The notes: generated from the letters alone by a model not told the origin. A stretch of DNA of 52,089 bases from Candidatus Saccharibacteria bacterium CG_4_10_14_0_2_um_filter_52_9 (GCA_903970515.1 CAJCJA010000047.1:1-52089); one strand, 5' to 3'. Shown: positions 16,518 through 25,614, counted from the stretch's first letter. Made by a program: numbers and translations.

Positions 16518-16929
16518 ACAACACACCACCGTACGCTCCTACGGCGTCTTGATCCACGAGGGTCGCATCGCCCTCGTGCGTTCGTCGAATCCTCAACACG
16601 TGCCGCCCCTCTGGTGGTTACCGGGCGGTGGCATCAGCTTTGGCGAAGCACCCGAAGACACGCTCTATCGAGAATTCAAAGAGGAGACGGGACTCGAGGT
16701 CCGTAACCCCACGCTCTTGGGTGTGACGAGCGACGTGCGGCGCCGTGACAACGGGGATCAAAGCCACACCGTGCGAATTCTCTTTACGGTGGAACTGGCG
16801 GGTGGCGAATTGCAACACGAAGTGCACGGGACGACCGACCACGCCTCGTGGTTCACCCTCGAGGAACTCGACTCGCTCAACGTCGCCGAGTACGCCCGAG
16901 CGGCCATCGATGCGGCTCAAGCGAAGTAA
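16510..16929 (+). CDS. Nudix hydrolase
   Basis: The 139-residue protein contains a complete Nudix box (GGGISFGEAPEDTLYREF followed by KEETGLEV), the metal-binding loop-helix that hydrolyses nucleoside diphosphates linked to another moiety. The start overlaps the YHS permease gene by 8 nt, and the end overlaps the convergent acyl-CoA ligase gene by 13 nt. Substrate cannot be inferred; the TTV-RSYGVLIHEGRIALVR N terminus is typical of MutT/ADP-ribose-type members. Confidence 0.9.
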   Translation: MSKQHTTVRSYGVLIHEGRIALVRSSNPQHVPPLWWLPGGGISFGEAPEDTLYREFKEETGLEVRNPTLLGVTSDVRRRDNGDQSHTVRILFTVELAGGELQHEVHGTTDHASWFTLEELDSLNVAEYARAAIDAAQAK

Positions 16930-18593
16930 ATCTTCGGCATCTCTCGTTTCAAGAACTTGCCCGCCGCGTTTCGTGGCAACGATTCGCTCGTGAACGCGAT
17001 TCGCGTCGGAATCTTGAAATTGGCGAGCCGCGTCGAGAGATGTTCGTGCAACTCCGCTTCCGTGAGATGCGCGCCAGGCTTCAGCATCACGACGCACGCC
17101 ACCTCCTCACCCAACCGCTCGTTCGGGATCCCGAAGACCGCCGCCTCGTAGACGCTCGGGTGCTCGTAGATCGCGGACTCCACCTCGGCTGAGTACACGT
17201 TCTCGCCCGCTCGAAGAATCATGTCCTTCAGCCGATCCTCGATGTAGAGGAAACCCTCGTCGTCGATGTGTCCGAGGTCGCCCGTGCGCAGCCAGCCGTC
17301 CTTGATCGTTTGGGCGGTCGCTTCGGGCTTGTTCCAGTAGCCGCGGATAAGTGTGGGCGACTTGAGCCAGATCTCACCGCTTTCGCCCACCGGTAGTGCG
17401 CGAAAGTCCTCGTCGCGGACTTCGACGTCCATGACGATGGTGGGGGTGCGTCCGGTCGACGAGGAGTGCGTGACGTAATCCTCGCCGTAGTTGCCGGGTC
17501 CGTAGGCGTTGGTCTCGGTCATGCCGTAACCCAGCGTCGGCCCACCCTTTTCGAACGTGTCGGCGACTCGCGCGACGAGTTTGGGCGGTGCGGGTGCCCC
17601 ACCGCCGCCAATCGCTTGCAACGAGGAGGTGTCGTACTTGGAGAAATTGGGATTCTCCAGCATGTCCCAGGACTGCGTGGGCACGCCGACGAATGCCGTG
17701 ACCTTATGGCGCTCGATCAGCTGCAACGCGCGCTCGGGTTCCCATCGATACATCATCACCAACTTGAAGTGCCACGAGAAACACGACATCATCACAGGGA
17801 TGCACCCCGTCACGTGAAACAGCGGCACGATCAAGATGAAGCACGGCGCGAGACCGCTGCCCGCCTCCCCGTCGCCCCGTCGCGCCGCCTGTATGGCTGC
17901 GCCCGAGGAGAACGCCATGATGGCTTGACACACGGCAAAATGCGTCGAGACGGCACCCTTGGGGAAACCCGTCGTGCCCGAGGTGTAAAGGATTGTCGCG
18001 TCCATGTCGGGCGTGATCTCTACCAGGGGCATCTCGGCGTCCTTGATCACTACGTCGTTCCATCTCTCGACGCCAGGTGCGAGAGGTTCGAGTTCGTCGA
18101 GGCGCACGCCGAGGATGCGTACGTTCGCGCGCTGACAGGGCACGCTCGCCCGCGCCACCCGTTCCGAATCAGCGATCAGGACCTTCGGACCTGAGTCGTC
18201 GATGGCGTACTCGAGTTCGTCCTGGGTCCACCACGCGTTCAGCGACACCGACACCGCACCAACGCAAATGATCGCGGCAAAGGAGATGATCCACTCGGGC
18301 AGATTGCGCATCGCGATGGCGACTCGGTCGCCCGGCTTGACGTCGTAGTGATGCACCAAGGCGTGGCTCAGCGCATCGACTTCGGTCATGACCTTGGCGA
18401 AACTCCACTCCTCGTCTTCGTACACGAGGAACGTCGCATCGATACCTCGCGCCATCTCGAAGAATTGTCGAAGGTTGGCGGGCGAGTTCTTGAAGGCGCG
18501 AAACGATACGCCATCGCGTTCGACGTTGACGACTTCGAAGGGTTGTCCCTGCGCAGCTACCGCCGCGATCGCTTCTTCAATGCTTAATCCCAC
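16917..18593 (-). CDS. Acyl-CoA synthetase (class I adenylate-forming)
   Basis: The 558-residue enzyme has the P-loop motif TSGTTGFPKG, the A5-type YGMTE, the GYWNKPEAT and GWLRTGDLGHIDDEGF motifs, and the catalytic Lys region PRNAAGKFLKR at the C terminus. It activates a carboxylic acid to its CoA thioester via an acyl-AMP; long- or medium-chain fatty acids are likely but not certain. A GGGGG precedes the GTG at 18593 and this start gives LSIEEAIAAVAAQGQPFEV, a usual beginning for the subgroup. It fits with the thioesterase and desaturase nearby as lipid metabolism. Confidence 0.88.
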   Translation of the reverse strand: MGLSIEEAIAAVAAQGQPFEVVNVERDGVSFRAFKNSPANLRQFFEMARGIDATFLVYEDEEWSFAKVMTEVDALSHALVHHYDVKPGDRVAIAMRNLPEWIISFAAIICVGAVSVSLNAWWTQDELEYAIDDSGPKVLIADSERVARASVPCQRANVRILGVRLDELEPLAPGVERWNDVVIKDAEMPLVEITPDMDATILYTSGTTGFPKGAVSTHFAVCQAIMAFSSGAAIQAARRGDGEAGSGLAPCFILIVPLFHVTGCIPVMMSCFSWHFKLVMMYRWEPERALQLIERHKVTAFVGVPTQSWDMLENPNFSKYDTSSLQAIGGGGAPAPPKLVARVADTFEKGGPTLGYGMTETNAYGPGNYGEDYVTHSSSTGRTPTIVMDVEVRDEDFRALPVGESGEIWLKSPTLIRGYWNKPEATAQTIKDGWLRTGDLGHIDDEGFLYIEDRLKDMILRAGENVYSAEVESAIYEHPSVYEAAVFGIPNERLGEEVACVVMLKPGAHLTEAELHEHLSTRLANFKIPTRIAFTSESLPRNAAGKFLKREMPKIYFA

Positions 18594-18699
18594 GAGACCC
18601 CCTTGATGTTCCCAAATCCTAGGCAGAACTTCGACCAGCCACGCTGCATTAGAAATGAGGCGTGCGAGTAGCGGACTTCTCGAGCGACCGTGAGAGACG

Positions 18700-18978
18700 G
18701 TGATTCGTTTCAGCGTGCACGTCACCCCCGGCGTGCGACATGCCCGCGCCGGAGGAACCTACGGTGACGCGCTTCGCGTGCGGGTGGGCGCTCATAACCA
18801 CGACGGTGCCGCCAACGGGGACCTCGTCGATTGCCTCGCACGATCCTTTGGGGTCAAGAGCAGTGCGGTGCGAATCGTCGTTGGTTTTCGTTCGCGAACG
18901 AAGATCGTCGAACTCGAGGGTGACCACAAGGTACTGAACCGTCGCCTGGTCGCACTCATGGCGGACCAACGACCCTAA
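18700..18978 (+). CDS. DUF167 (YggU-type) family protein
   Basis: The 92-residue protein shows the DUF167 pattern: HVTPGVRHARAGGTYGDALR, then DGAANGDLVDCLARSFGV and VRIVVGFRSRTKIVEL. The family is widespread and small, with a known fold but no settled function. It lies in a short gap between the acyl-CoA ligase (divergent) and a small membrane protein downstream. The GTG at 18700 is the only reasonable start. Confidence 0.85.
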   Translation: MIRFSVHVTPGVRHARAGGTYGDALRVRVGAHNHDGAANGDLVDCLARSFGVKSSAVRIVVGFRSRTKIVELEGDHKVLNRRLVALMADQRP

Positions 18979-19026
18979 CGATCCGTTGTGGGAGAGTGCA
19001 ATGAAGCTTCTCTGAAAGGAAATCTC

Positions 19027-19326
19027 GTGTTCGCCACTAACTACCCATTACTTGACGTTTTCTGGTCGATGCTCTACTTCATCATCCTGGTCTTTTGGAT
19101 CATTCTGATTTTTCACATCATGCTCGACATCTTTCGCAGTCACGACCTCAGTGGTGCCGCGAAAGCATTGTGGGTGCTGCTCATCCTGGTCTTTCCGCTC
19201 GTGGGTGGGCTCATGTACCTCGTGATCCGTGGCGGATCAATGCACGAGCGTCAACTGCACGTCGTACAGGCCCAGCAAAAGTCCTTCGAGGACTACATCA
19301 GAAAAGTCGCCAATTCCAAAGAGTAA
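19027..19326 (+). CDS. Small membrane protein with PLDc_N-like domain
   Basis: The 99-residue protein has two hydrophobic helices (about residues 7-30 and 43-62) in the PLDc_N arrangement (LWVLLILVFPLVGGLMYLVIRG), then a charged cytoplasmic tail. Such stand-alone domains are common in actinobacteria and have no defined role. GAAAGGAA (19014-19021) sets the GTG at 19027 as start. It is convergent with the desaturase gene. Confidence 0.8.
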   Translation: MFATNYPLLDVFWSMLYFIILVFWIILIFHIMLDIFRSHDLSGAAKALWVLLILVFPLVGGLMYLVIRGGSMHERQLHVVQAQQKSFEDYIRKVANSKE

Positions 19327-19329
19327 TGA

Positions 19330-20256
19330 CTAGGCGACGACGGGCGCCAGACTGGCGGCCTTTTGGGCCATGCGCTCGACGCTCTCGGTGATCTTCGCGA
19401 GGACAGCGTCGAGACTCGCGCGCGCCTTCTCCGCTTCAGCGCTCAATCCCGCGAGGTGATCCACGTCCCAGAGCCCGAGGACCGGCGTCACGACGTCCTT
19501 CAAGAACTGGCCGAGACCATAGATGCCCTCGCGAGAAATACGCACGGCGTGACGAGTGAATGCGGGAATGCCCGTGCCGGGCATGGCGAAGGCAGTGATC
19601 TGCTTCGCGGTCGCGATCATCATCGTCGATGGGTCAATGGCAAAAGCGGCGAGCGTGAGGTCGCGGTAGAAGAGGTAGTGCTTCGTCTCGTCGCCCGCGA
19701 TGAGACCAAGGACGTTACGTCCGGTCTTGTCGTCCTTGGGCAACTTCGCACCCGTGTTGCGATGGGCAATCTGGGTGGCGCGCTCCTGCAGCGACACGTA
19801 CGCAATGAGGTCCGCGAAGGTTTCGGGTTCTGGAACTTCGCCCTTGGACATCTGCACGCGACGCCCGACTTCGAGCAACGTCGGGTCGATGCAGCGACTG
19901 ATGTGGACCCAGTCGCGCATCACCATGGCGTGGCGATTCTCTTCCATCGTCCATTGATGATTCCAGTCGAGGATCGGGTGATCCTTCGGTGCGTGGCGAA
20001 GCAGTGAGCTCGTGTAGTACGGGAGGTTGTCCTCCGTGAGCAGATTCACGTAGATCGAACTGCGCACGCCCGCCGACAAGGGGTAGTCACTTTCGCACCA
20101 CGGTCGCTCGGTGAAACTCTCGCCCTGTCCCCAGTCGATCTGCTCGTGCGGAAACCAGAGACGTGGGGCGTCGAGGTGACGGTTATAGAGACGTTCTACG
20201 TCGGGCGCGATTTCGCAAAGCAAGTCAGTACGGCTGCTTGATCCACGTTTGCTCAC
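19330..20256 (-). CDS. Acyl-ACP desaturase (soluble diiron)
   Basis: The 308-residue protein carries the two diiron motifs of the soluble stearoyl-ACP desaturase family: EENRH (105-109) and DETKH (189-193), with a Glu and a downstream His between them (QERATQIAH). It introduces a double bond into acyl chains on ACP (or CoA in some actinobacterial DesA proteins) using O2 and reduced ferredoxin. The GTG at 20256 gives the usual N terminus. It is divergent from the MFS gene. Confidence 0.88.
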   Translation of the reverse strand: MSKRGSSSRTDLLCEIAPDVERLYNRHLDAPRLWFPHEQIDWGQGESFTERPWCESDYPLSAGVRSSIYVNLLTEDNLPYYTSSLLRHAPKDHPILDWNHQWTMEENRHAMVMRDWVHISRCIDPTLLEVGRRVQMSKGEVPEPETFADLIAYVSLQERATQIAHRNTGAKLPKDDKTGRNVLGLIAGDETKHYLFYRDLTLAAFAIDPSTMMIATAKQITAFAMPGTGIPAFTRHAVRISREGIYGLGQFLKDVVTPVLGLWDVDHLAGLSAEAEKARASLDAVLAKITESVERMAQKAASLAPVVA

Positions 20257-20382
20257 GTTGCCTCATTAGATATCGTGGCTGCGACGCAGCAACCTTTCTT
20301 CAATCGTAACCCTGAGAATTCCCATCGCCTCACCGTCTTTGTGATTCGCTGCACAAGGCGGACGCAGTAACCTTGCCCTCTT

Positions 20383-21651
20383 GTGAAATTGGTAGAAACC
20401 CTTGTGCCCGTGGACTTTCGTCGGGCGATCGACGCGCCACTTCGGCGCTTCTATACCTGCACGTTCATTAACTGCATCGCCATAGGACTTACCCTCTCGC
20501 TCTACGTCGTCTATCTGCACAACGTCCGCGGGTTTTCAACCGGCTTCGCCACGCTCTTGTTGTCGATCTCCGCGATCGCCGGACTCGCGTCGAGTCCCCT
20601 GTGGGGAACGGCGACCGACCGCTTTGGGCCCTGGCGCGTCACGCTTTTCGCCTACGTCTGTGACGCGGGCGCACTCGTGGTCTTTGCGATGGTGCATACC
20701 AAGCTCGAAGCGTTCGTCGCGGCGTTGTTGCTCGCCGTGTTCGGTGGCGCGGGGTGGGGACCCAACAGCACCATGCTTAGTCGACTCGTGAACGAAGAGC
20801 ATCGCCAACGCGCCTTTGGTTTCAACTTCATGCTGGTCAATCTCGGTATTGGCTTTGGCGGTCTCGTGTCGGCACTCATCGTCGACACGCATCACCCCGC
20901 CACCTTCACGGCGCTGTATGAGTTCAACGCCGGCGTCACTCTCGTCGCCGCGTTGTTCTATTTGCGCCTTCGCCCCTACGGCCAAGCCATCACGGAACAT
21001 CACGACGATCCCGTCAAGAGCGCCGAGGGCTGGAATGTCGTGCTGCACGACAAGCGACTGATACAGATCGTCATTGCGATGCTCGTCTTGATGATCGGTG
21101 GCTACGGCTCGCTCGACGCCGGATTTAGCCTCTTTGTCGTCAATGACCTGCACTTGAGTGTGCACGCGATTGGCGTCATGTTCTTCTTCAACACCTCGAC
21201 CATCGTGCTTGCCCAGTTGTGGGTGCTCAATCGCATCGAAGGGAGGAGTCGCACGAAAGTCATGGCGACGACCGCCGCGCTGTGGTTCATCTTTTGGGTC
21301 ATTCTCGATCTCGCCCTTCGCGTACCCAAGTTCGCCGCGTTCATCGCACTGTGTGTGGCGATGGTGATCTTCGCAGTCGGCGAGACAATGCTCTCGCCCG
21401 TGGGTCCCGCGCTCGTCAATGACATCGCACCAGAACACCTCCGCGGTCGCTATAACGCAGCCCAGGGTCTCACTTGGGGCGTCGCGGGCTCGGCGGCGCC
21501 GGCGATCACCGCGATCTACTTCGCCAGTGGACTTGGTACGTGGTGGCCGCTCAGCACGGGACTTACGGCCCTCGGCGGAGGTCTCTTGATGCTCAATCTT
21601 CGACGCCACCTCACGAGGAGCGAAGACGGCCGGGCGGACGTCGCCCCTTAG
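20383..21651 (+). CDS. MFS transporter
   Basis: The 422-residue protein has about 12 hydrophobic segments and the MFS motif after TM2 (LWGTATDRFGPWRV) with a weaker copy in the second half (NRIEGRSRTKV). It resembles drug/metabolite exporters of the major facilitator superfamily. The substrate is unknown. The GTG at 20383 precedes the first helix. A long antisense frame over this gene (20536-21810) is a codon-bias shadow. Confidence 0.85.
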   Translation: MKLVETLVPVDFRRAIDAPLRRFYTCTFINCIAIGLTLSLYVVYLHNVRGFSTGFATLLLSISAIAGLASSPLWGTATDRFGPWRVTLFAYVCDAGALVVFAMVHTKLEAFVAALLLAVFGGAGWGPNSTMLSRLVNEEHRQRAFGFNFMLVNLGIGFGGLVSALIVDTHHPATFTALYEFNAGVTLVAALFYLRLRPYGQAITEHHDDPVKSAEGWNVVLHDKRLIQIVIAMLVLMIGGYGSLDAGFSLFVVNDLHLSVHAIGVMFFFNTSTIVLAQLWVLNRIEGRSRTKVMATTAALWFIFWVILDLALRVPKFAAFIALCVAMVIFAVGETMLSPVGPALVNDIAPEHLRGRYNAAQGLTWGVAGSAAPAITAIYFASGLGTWWPLSTGLTALGGGLLMLNLRRHLTRSEDGRADVAP

Positions 21652-21653
21652 TT

Positions 21654-22205
21654 CTAGAGCTCTTCGACCAACTGCTCGACGCGTTGCATCCACGGCCGAT
21701 TCTCCGTGCTGTGCCCCTGCGAGTGCAAGGCGGCGCGCTCGGCGCGCAGCCGAGAGGCGACACTCGCGAGGTTCCTCGGTAACGCGCTCGCGACGCGATT
21801 GCGCACCCACTGGGCGAGCGCAGGTGAGGCGCCACCCGTCGACACGGAGACCAGTACTTCGCCGTCACGGTAGTTGGCGGTGAAGTAAAACGCGGATCGC
21901 CCCAGGTCGTCGACCACGTTCAACAGGACATTGCGCTCATTCGCCTCACGGACGATTTCGTCGTTCACGTCGCCGTCACCCGTGGCCGCGACGGCGAGCA
22001 ACGCACCTTCGAGATCGCCATATTGATACGCTCGCTCGACGAAAAGACTCACGCCGTCGGGTAGCGCCGTGAGGAGTTCCTTCGATATCACGGTGACGAG
22101 CGCACCCGCATCAAGAAGTTGGCGGGCCTTATCCGTGCCCACGCGTCCGGCACCAATCACGACGACTCGACGACCGCGAAGATCGATGACGAGCGGGAAC
22201 ATCAC
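21654..22205 (-). CDS. Precorrin-2 dehydrogenase / siroheme synthase N-terminal-type protein
   Basis: The 183-residue protein starts MMFPLVIDLRGRRVVVIGAG with the NAD-binding GAGRVG (18-23) and continues with NVVDDLGRSAFYFTANYRDGEVLVSVSTGGASPALAQWVR, the Met8/CysG-N pattern including an Asp in VVDD. It oxidises precorrin-2 to sirohydrochlorin and may insert Fe. The gene overlaps the methyltransferase gene upstream by 4 nt (ATGA), so the two halves of CysG are encoded separately but coupled. Confidence 0.9.
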   Translation of the reverse strand: MMFPLVIDLRGRRVVVIGAGRVGTDKARQLLDAGALVTVISKELLTALPDGVSLFVERAYQYGDLEGALLAVAATGDGDVNDEIVREANERNVLLNVVDDLGRSAFYFTANYRDGEVLVSVSTGGASPALAQWVRNRVASALPRNLASVASRLRAERAALHSQGHSTENRPWMQRVEQLVEEL

Positions 22206-22939
22206 GGCTGCAGGGCCAAGTCCGCGACCAGAGCGTGCACGTCACTCGTCGCGAGTGCGGCGACCGGTCCGATGACGAGCACGGCGGGCGCGACCACTTG
22301 AAGTGCGCCGAGTTCTTGAAGGGTGCCGCGCAGCACGTGTTCGCGCGACGTCGACGCCCATTCAATGGCGGCGACGGGCGTCGATGGAGCAAGGCCGCCC
22401 TCAATCAACGCGTTGGCAATGTCGCGACGTCGCTCGACACCCATGAGGACCACCAACGTGATGTCCGGATTCGCGAGTTGCGAAAAGTCAACGCTCGAGC
22501 CCTTCAGCGAACTTCCGGTGACGACCGTGACGCCATGCGAGAGTCCGCGGTGCGTCACGGGAATCCCCGCGAGCAGTGGGGCGCCAAACGCGGAGCTGAT
22601 GCCTGGTACCACGTGCACGGGAATCGCATTCTCAACGAGCGCCTGGACTTCCTCGCCGCCTCGACCAAAGACGAATGGATCGCCGCCCTTGAGGCGCACG
22701 ACACAGTCATACTCGCGACCGAGCGTGACGAGCAGTTCGTTGATGCGCTCTTGCGAATGTGAACGACCGGGCAATTTGCCCACGTCATAGCGAATCGCGT
22801 TGGGATTGATCACCTCGAGAACGTCGTGTCCAATCAAACGATCATGGACGACGACGTCTGCGCTCGCGAGAAGTCGCGCCGCTCGAATCGTCAGGAGATC
22901 GGCGTCGCCGGGTCCCGCACCGACCAGGTACACCGTCAT
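22202..22939 (-). CDS. cobA: Uroporphyrinogen-III C-methyltransferase
   Basis: The 245-residue enzyme has the SUMT signatures: VGAGPGDADLLTIRA near the N terminus, VRLKGGDPFVFGRGGEE and VVPGISSAFGAPLLAGIPVTHRG. It methylates uroporphyrinogen III twice with SAM to precorrin-2, leading to siroheme (and to B12 in organisms with that pathway). It is the first gene of a two-gene siroheme operon with the Met8-like gene. A promoter with TTGAAT and TAGGAT and a CCTACCGGACTAG element lies upstream (23073-23102). Confidence 0.93.
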   Translation of the reverse strand: MTVYLVGAGPGDADLLTIRAARLLASADVVVHDRLIGHDVLEVINPNAIRYDVGKLPGRSHSQERINELLVTLGREYDCVVRLKGGDPFVFGRGGEEVQALVENAIPVHVVPGISSAFGAPLLAGIPVTHRGLSHGVTVVTGSSLKGSSVDFSQLANPDITLVVLMGVERRRDIANALIEGGLAPSTPVAAIEWASTSREHVLRGTLQELGALQVVAPAVLVIGPVAALATSDVHALVADLALQP

Positions 22940-23072
22940 CGACGCCCGCCATTCAGCGAGTTCACACCACGATCATCGCTCGAAGGATGCTCCAGGGAGC
23001 ACGCCACGCCACGAGGGGACAAGCTCACGATCGATCCTCTACTTTGCTCATTGACGACATCAAGTGCATTAA

Positions 23073-23102
23073 ATCCTACCGGACTAGTCATATTTGATTC
23101 AA
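23073..23102 (-). promoter_or_regulatory. Candidate promoter and operator of the siroheme operon
   Basis: On the minus strand TTGAAT (23102-23097) and TAGGAT (23078-23073) are 18 nt apart. The interval contains GACTAGTCCGGTAGGATT, a partly symmetric element that resembles binding sites reported for Rrf2-type regulators of sulfur assimilation. The promoter call is moderate; the regulator assignment is only a suggestion. The leader to the ATG at 22939 would be about 125 nt. Confidence 0.45.
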
Positions 23103-23193
23103 GAGCGGTTGGCGCAACACGACGACTGGCGCGTAGACCATCGAGTCACGATGGATGCCGATGATAGGTTCGAGCGAGCGCACAAGGAGCACG

Positions 23194-24033
23194 TTGAAGG
23201 TAATTCTGCTGGGCACGGGTTCACCTATCCCCAACCCTGAGCGCGCCGGACCAGCGACCCTCGTTCGCACGTCGACGGACAACATCCTCTTTGACTGTGG
23301 GCGCGGCGTCGTCATGCGTCTCGCGAAGGCCGGCGTCATTCCACCGATGCTGTCGGGTGTCGTTCTCACCCACCTTCATAGCGATCACGTGTGCGACCTT
23401 AATGACGTGATCACGACACACTGGATCATGAACCCCGTTCCCAGCGCGCTGCGCATCATAGGACCCCGAGGCACCAAGGAATTCGTCGACGCCACACTCA
23501 TTGCGCTCGCGCTCGACGTTGGCTATCGTCTCGCTCACCACGCCGACCTCACCCAAGGTCCACTCGTCGATGTACTCGAGGTCGACGCGGGATCTTCCTT
23601 CACGTTGGGTCAACACGACATCCTCAGCGGCGCCACCGACCACCGACCGGTCGCGCCGACGCTGGCGTACCGACTAAGCGAGGGCGACCAAAGTGTCGTG
23701 ATTGCCGGCGACGGTGTGCCCTGCGCATCGCTCGACGCACTCGTGCGTGGAGCGAGCGCGTACGTGCAGACCGTGGTTCGCCCTGAACTCGTCCAGCAAA
23801 TTCCTAGTCCGCGACTGCAGGACATCCTCGACTACCACTCGAGCGTCGAGCAGGCTGCCGACACGGCCCAACGCGCCGGTGTGAAGGCCCTCATGCTCAC
23901 GCATATGGTGCCGCCACCGGCGCCCGGCAGCGACGACGAGTGGCGCGCCTTGGCGTCGTCGTTCAAGGGAACGGTCGTCATCGGTGACGACTTGACGAGC
24001 CTCGACCTTGGCACCATGACGGTGACGCCCTGA
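23194..24033 (+). CDS. Metallo-beta-lactamase fold hydrolase (RNase Z-like)
   Basis: The 279-residue protein begins with the LLGTGSPIPNPERAGP segment and has the Zn motif THLHSDH (59-65), a distal Asp in VIAGDG and a C-terminal His in LTHMVPPP. This layout is that of RNase Z/arylsulfatase-like MBL hydrolases, but the long exosite of RNase Z is not evident, so a small-molecule hydrolase is also possible. AAGGAG at 23184-23189 sets the TTG at 23194 as start; an ATG frame further upstream (23155) adds a non-conserved leader. Confidence 0.82.
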   Translation: MKVILLGTGSPIPNPERAGPATLVRTSTDNILFDCGRGVVMRLAKAGVIPPMLSGVVLTHLHSDHVCDLNDVITTHWIMNPVPSALRIIGPRGTKEFVDATLIALALDVGYRLAHHADLTQGPLVDVLEVDAGSSFTLGQHDILSGATDHRPVAPTLAYRLSEGDQSVVIAGDGVPCASLDALVRGASAYVQTVVRPELVQQIPSPRLQDILDYHSSVEQAADTAQRAGVKALMLTHMVPPPAPGSDDEWRALASSFKGTVVIGDDLTSLDLGTMTVTP

Positions 24034-24039
24034 TAACTC

Positions 24040-24058
24040 TTCACGCTTCTCGCGTGAA
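24040..24058. terminator. Short hairpin between convergent genes
   Basis: TTCACGC (24040-24046) and GCGTGAA (24052-24058) form a 7-bp stem with a 5-nt loop, 7 nt after the MBL gene stop and in front of the end of the convergent gene. It could act as a weak bidirectional terminator; there is no T-tract. Confidence 0.45.
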
Positions 24059-24092
24059 TGACCTCTGTGCCAGCGCCAAGCGAAACCGTCGT

Positions 24093-24548
24093 TTAGGTTC
24101 GCGTGTACACGTCGAGTCGCCAACTGTCCTTCGCGTCGTAGTCACATAACGCCGTGGTCATGGTGCACATGACGTCGAGGACTTGACGAGCAGGCGTGGC
24201 CACCGGGACTTCGAGTACGAGGCCCCGTTGACCGTGATCCAAACGAATCAGAAACGGCGCGCCCCCGAGCAGGCCCATGATCCGCTCGCGGCCAAGTCTC
24301 CCGCGAGTGTGAAGCAGACCGAGCGAGGAGGGCTGACGTTGACCATGGCGTTCGCCGACGGTGATGTACGAAGCCATCACGACGCCCCGGTTCGACCAAA
24401 GTCCGAGGAAATTCACGCGTAGGTCCGGCACGTCGTCGTAGACGTCGGGCACGAGATTGCACCACCCCCGTCCTTCCGCGACCGAGTCCATCGCCACCAG
24501 TGCTTCGTGGCGATCCCCGGAGAAATGAAGGGAGCGTCTCGTAGTCAT
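24093..24548 (-). CDS. Conserved hypothetical protein
   Basis: The 151-residue product begins MTTRRSLHFSGDRHEAL and has no signal peptide or membrane segment. Its conserved-looking core is WSNRGVVMASYITVGE and GGAPFLIRLDHGQRGLVLEVP, an alternating beta pattern. I do not recognise a family. It lies 34 nt downstream of the zincin gene on the same strand, so the two may be co-transcribed. The ATG at 24548 was chosen over an upstream in-frame GTG/ATG region that would reach into the intergenic gap. Confidence 0.6.
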   Translation of the reverse strand: MTTRRSLHFSGDRHEALVAMDSVAEGRGWCNLVPDVYDDVPDLRVNFLGLWSNRGVVMASYITVGERHGQRQPSSLGLLHTRGRLGRERIMGLLGGAPFLIRLDHGQRGLVLEVPVATPARQVLDVMCTMTTALCDYDAKDSWRLDVYTRT

Positions 24549-24582
24549 GGCGCCCGCCGTCGCGACTGGAACGCCGACCCTC

Positions 24583-24930
24583 TCACGACCACCCCAGTTC
24601 ACTCAGACGAGGATCACTGATGCCAAAGTGGTGCGCGATCTCGTGGATGACGGTCTTGCGGATTTGCGCCTTGACCTCGTCTTCATTCGAACAGACTTGG
24701 CAAATTGTTGCCTGATACAGGGTGATCCGATCGGGCATCACGCCGCTGTAACTGATGGGACCACGCTTGGTGAGCGGAATACCCTCGTAGAGCCCGAACA
24801 ACGCGCGCCCCGGCGCTTGGTCGGCAACGATAATCGCTACGTTGTCAATCTCGCGCTTGAGTTCCTCGGGCAACGACGCAACCGCCTCGTTCGCGAGTTC
24901 TTCGAAACGTTCGTTGGTTACAGAGAACAT
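24583..24930 (-). CDS. Small zincin-like metallopeptidase family protein
   Basis: The 115-residue protein shows VIHEIAHHFGISDPRLSELGW, an extended HExxH zinc site (His96, Glu97, His100) with a downstream Asp, the signature of a small zincin family (PF06262) common in actinobacteria. The family's substrates are unknown. TAGCCT (24942-24937) ends 6 nt before the ATG at 24930 and no Shine-Dalgarno is seen, consistent with a leaderless transcript. Confidence 0.87.
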   Translation of the reverse strand: MFSVTNERFEELANEAVASLPEELKREIDNVAIIVADQAPGRALFGLYEGIPLTKRGPISYSGVMPDRITLYQATICQVCSNEDEVKAQIRKTVIHEIAHHFGISDPRLSELGWS

Positions 24931-25032
24931 GTTGGAAGGCTACAAGTCGCGAAACGTAACTGCGCGGGCGCATTCACGAACTGGTTTTGGCTGCACTTGT
25001 TTGACGCGACTTGATGAACAGCGTGCGGGTCG

Positions 25033-25563
25033 CTATGACGCTTCGGCGCTCTCGGTGATCGAGAAGGTCGATGTCTTGTCACTCTTCTCTGGGGCGATGG
25101 GTCGATTCTTCGATCCACTGGTCACGAAGACGCTGACGCTGAGTTGGCGGTAGTGCGTCGCTGGGCCGCTCGACCGATAGGTCCCCGTTGATTTGGCCTT
25201 GACACAGAAACTCTCGAGCCCCGCGGAGTACGAGGTGCTCACACTGAGTCCGTAGCACGTCGTCGTGGAGGCTGCATTTTTTGCCGAGACCGCGAGCGTC
25301 ACCTTCTTCACCGAAGTAGGCGGATTCGACACGCCATACGCGCACGCGAAGTCCTTCGTCGATACTGCACGAGTCCCGCATTCTTGGCCGACGCCGAGGG
25401 TACCGGTCGCCTTCCATGACCACGGGGTCGACGCCAGCGCAGGCGTGACGCCGCTCGCTGCGACGAGCGCCGGGAGAACGACCAACAGTATTGATCGTCG
25501 CCATAACTGGCTTGACGCAGAATTTCTTGGCCGCGCGTGCGATCCGTGGGTACGTGTTTTCAT
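25033..25563 (-). CDS. Secreted protein of unknown function
   Basis: The 176-residue product has a long basic N terminus, a hydrophobic core (SILLVVLPALVAASGV) and an Ala-rich cleavage site near ALAST, so it is exported. The mature part is Ser/Thr/Lys-rich with four Cys (ECGT, FACAY, TTCYG, SFCVK) that could make two disulfides, and a repeated VSxSxSY-type beta pattern. No family recognised. The ATG at 25563 gives the standard signal peptide. Confidence 0.68.
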   Translation of the reverse strand: MKTRTHGSHARPRNSASSQLWRRSILLVVLPALVAASGVTPALASTPWSWKATGTLGVGQECGTRAVSTKDFACAYGVSNPPTSVKKVTLAVSAKNAASTTTCYGLSVSTSYSAGLESFCVKAKSTGTYRSSGPATHYRQLSVSVFVTSGSKNRPIAPEKSDKTSTFSITESAEAS

Positions 25564-25614
25564 GGTGTGACGACTTCGATTCGACCACTGTGCGATACGG
25601 GCTCGATGGCGCAT

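Noticed and set aside
20536-21810. Long minus-strand open frame of 424 codons over the MFS gene
   Set aside because: Highly charged, Arg/His/Glu-rich, no hydrophobic segments and no family pattern; antisense to a clear 12-TM transporter. A GC-rich codon-bias shadow.
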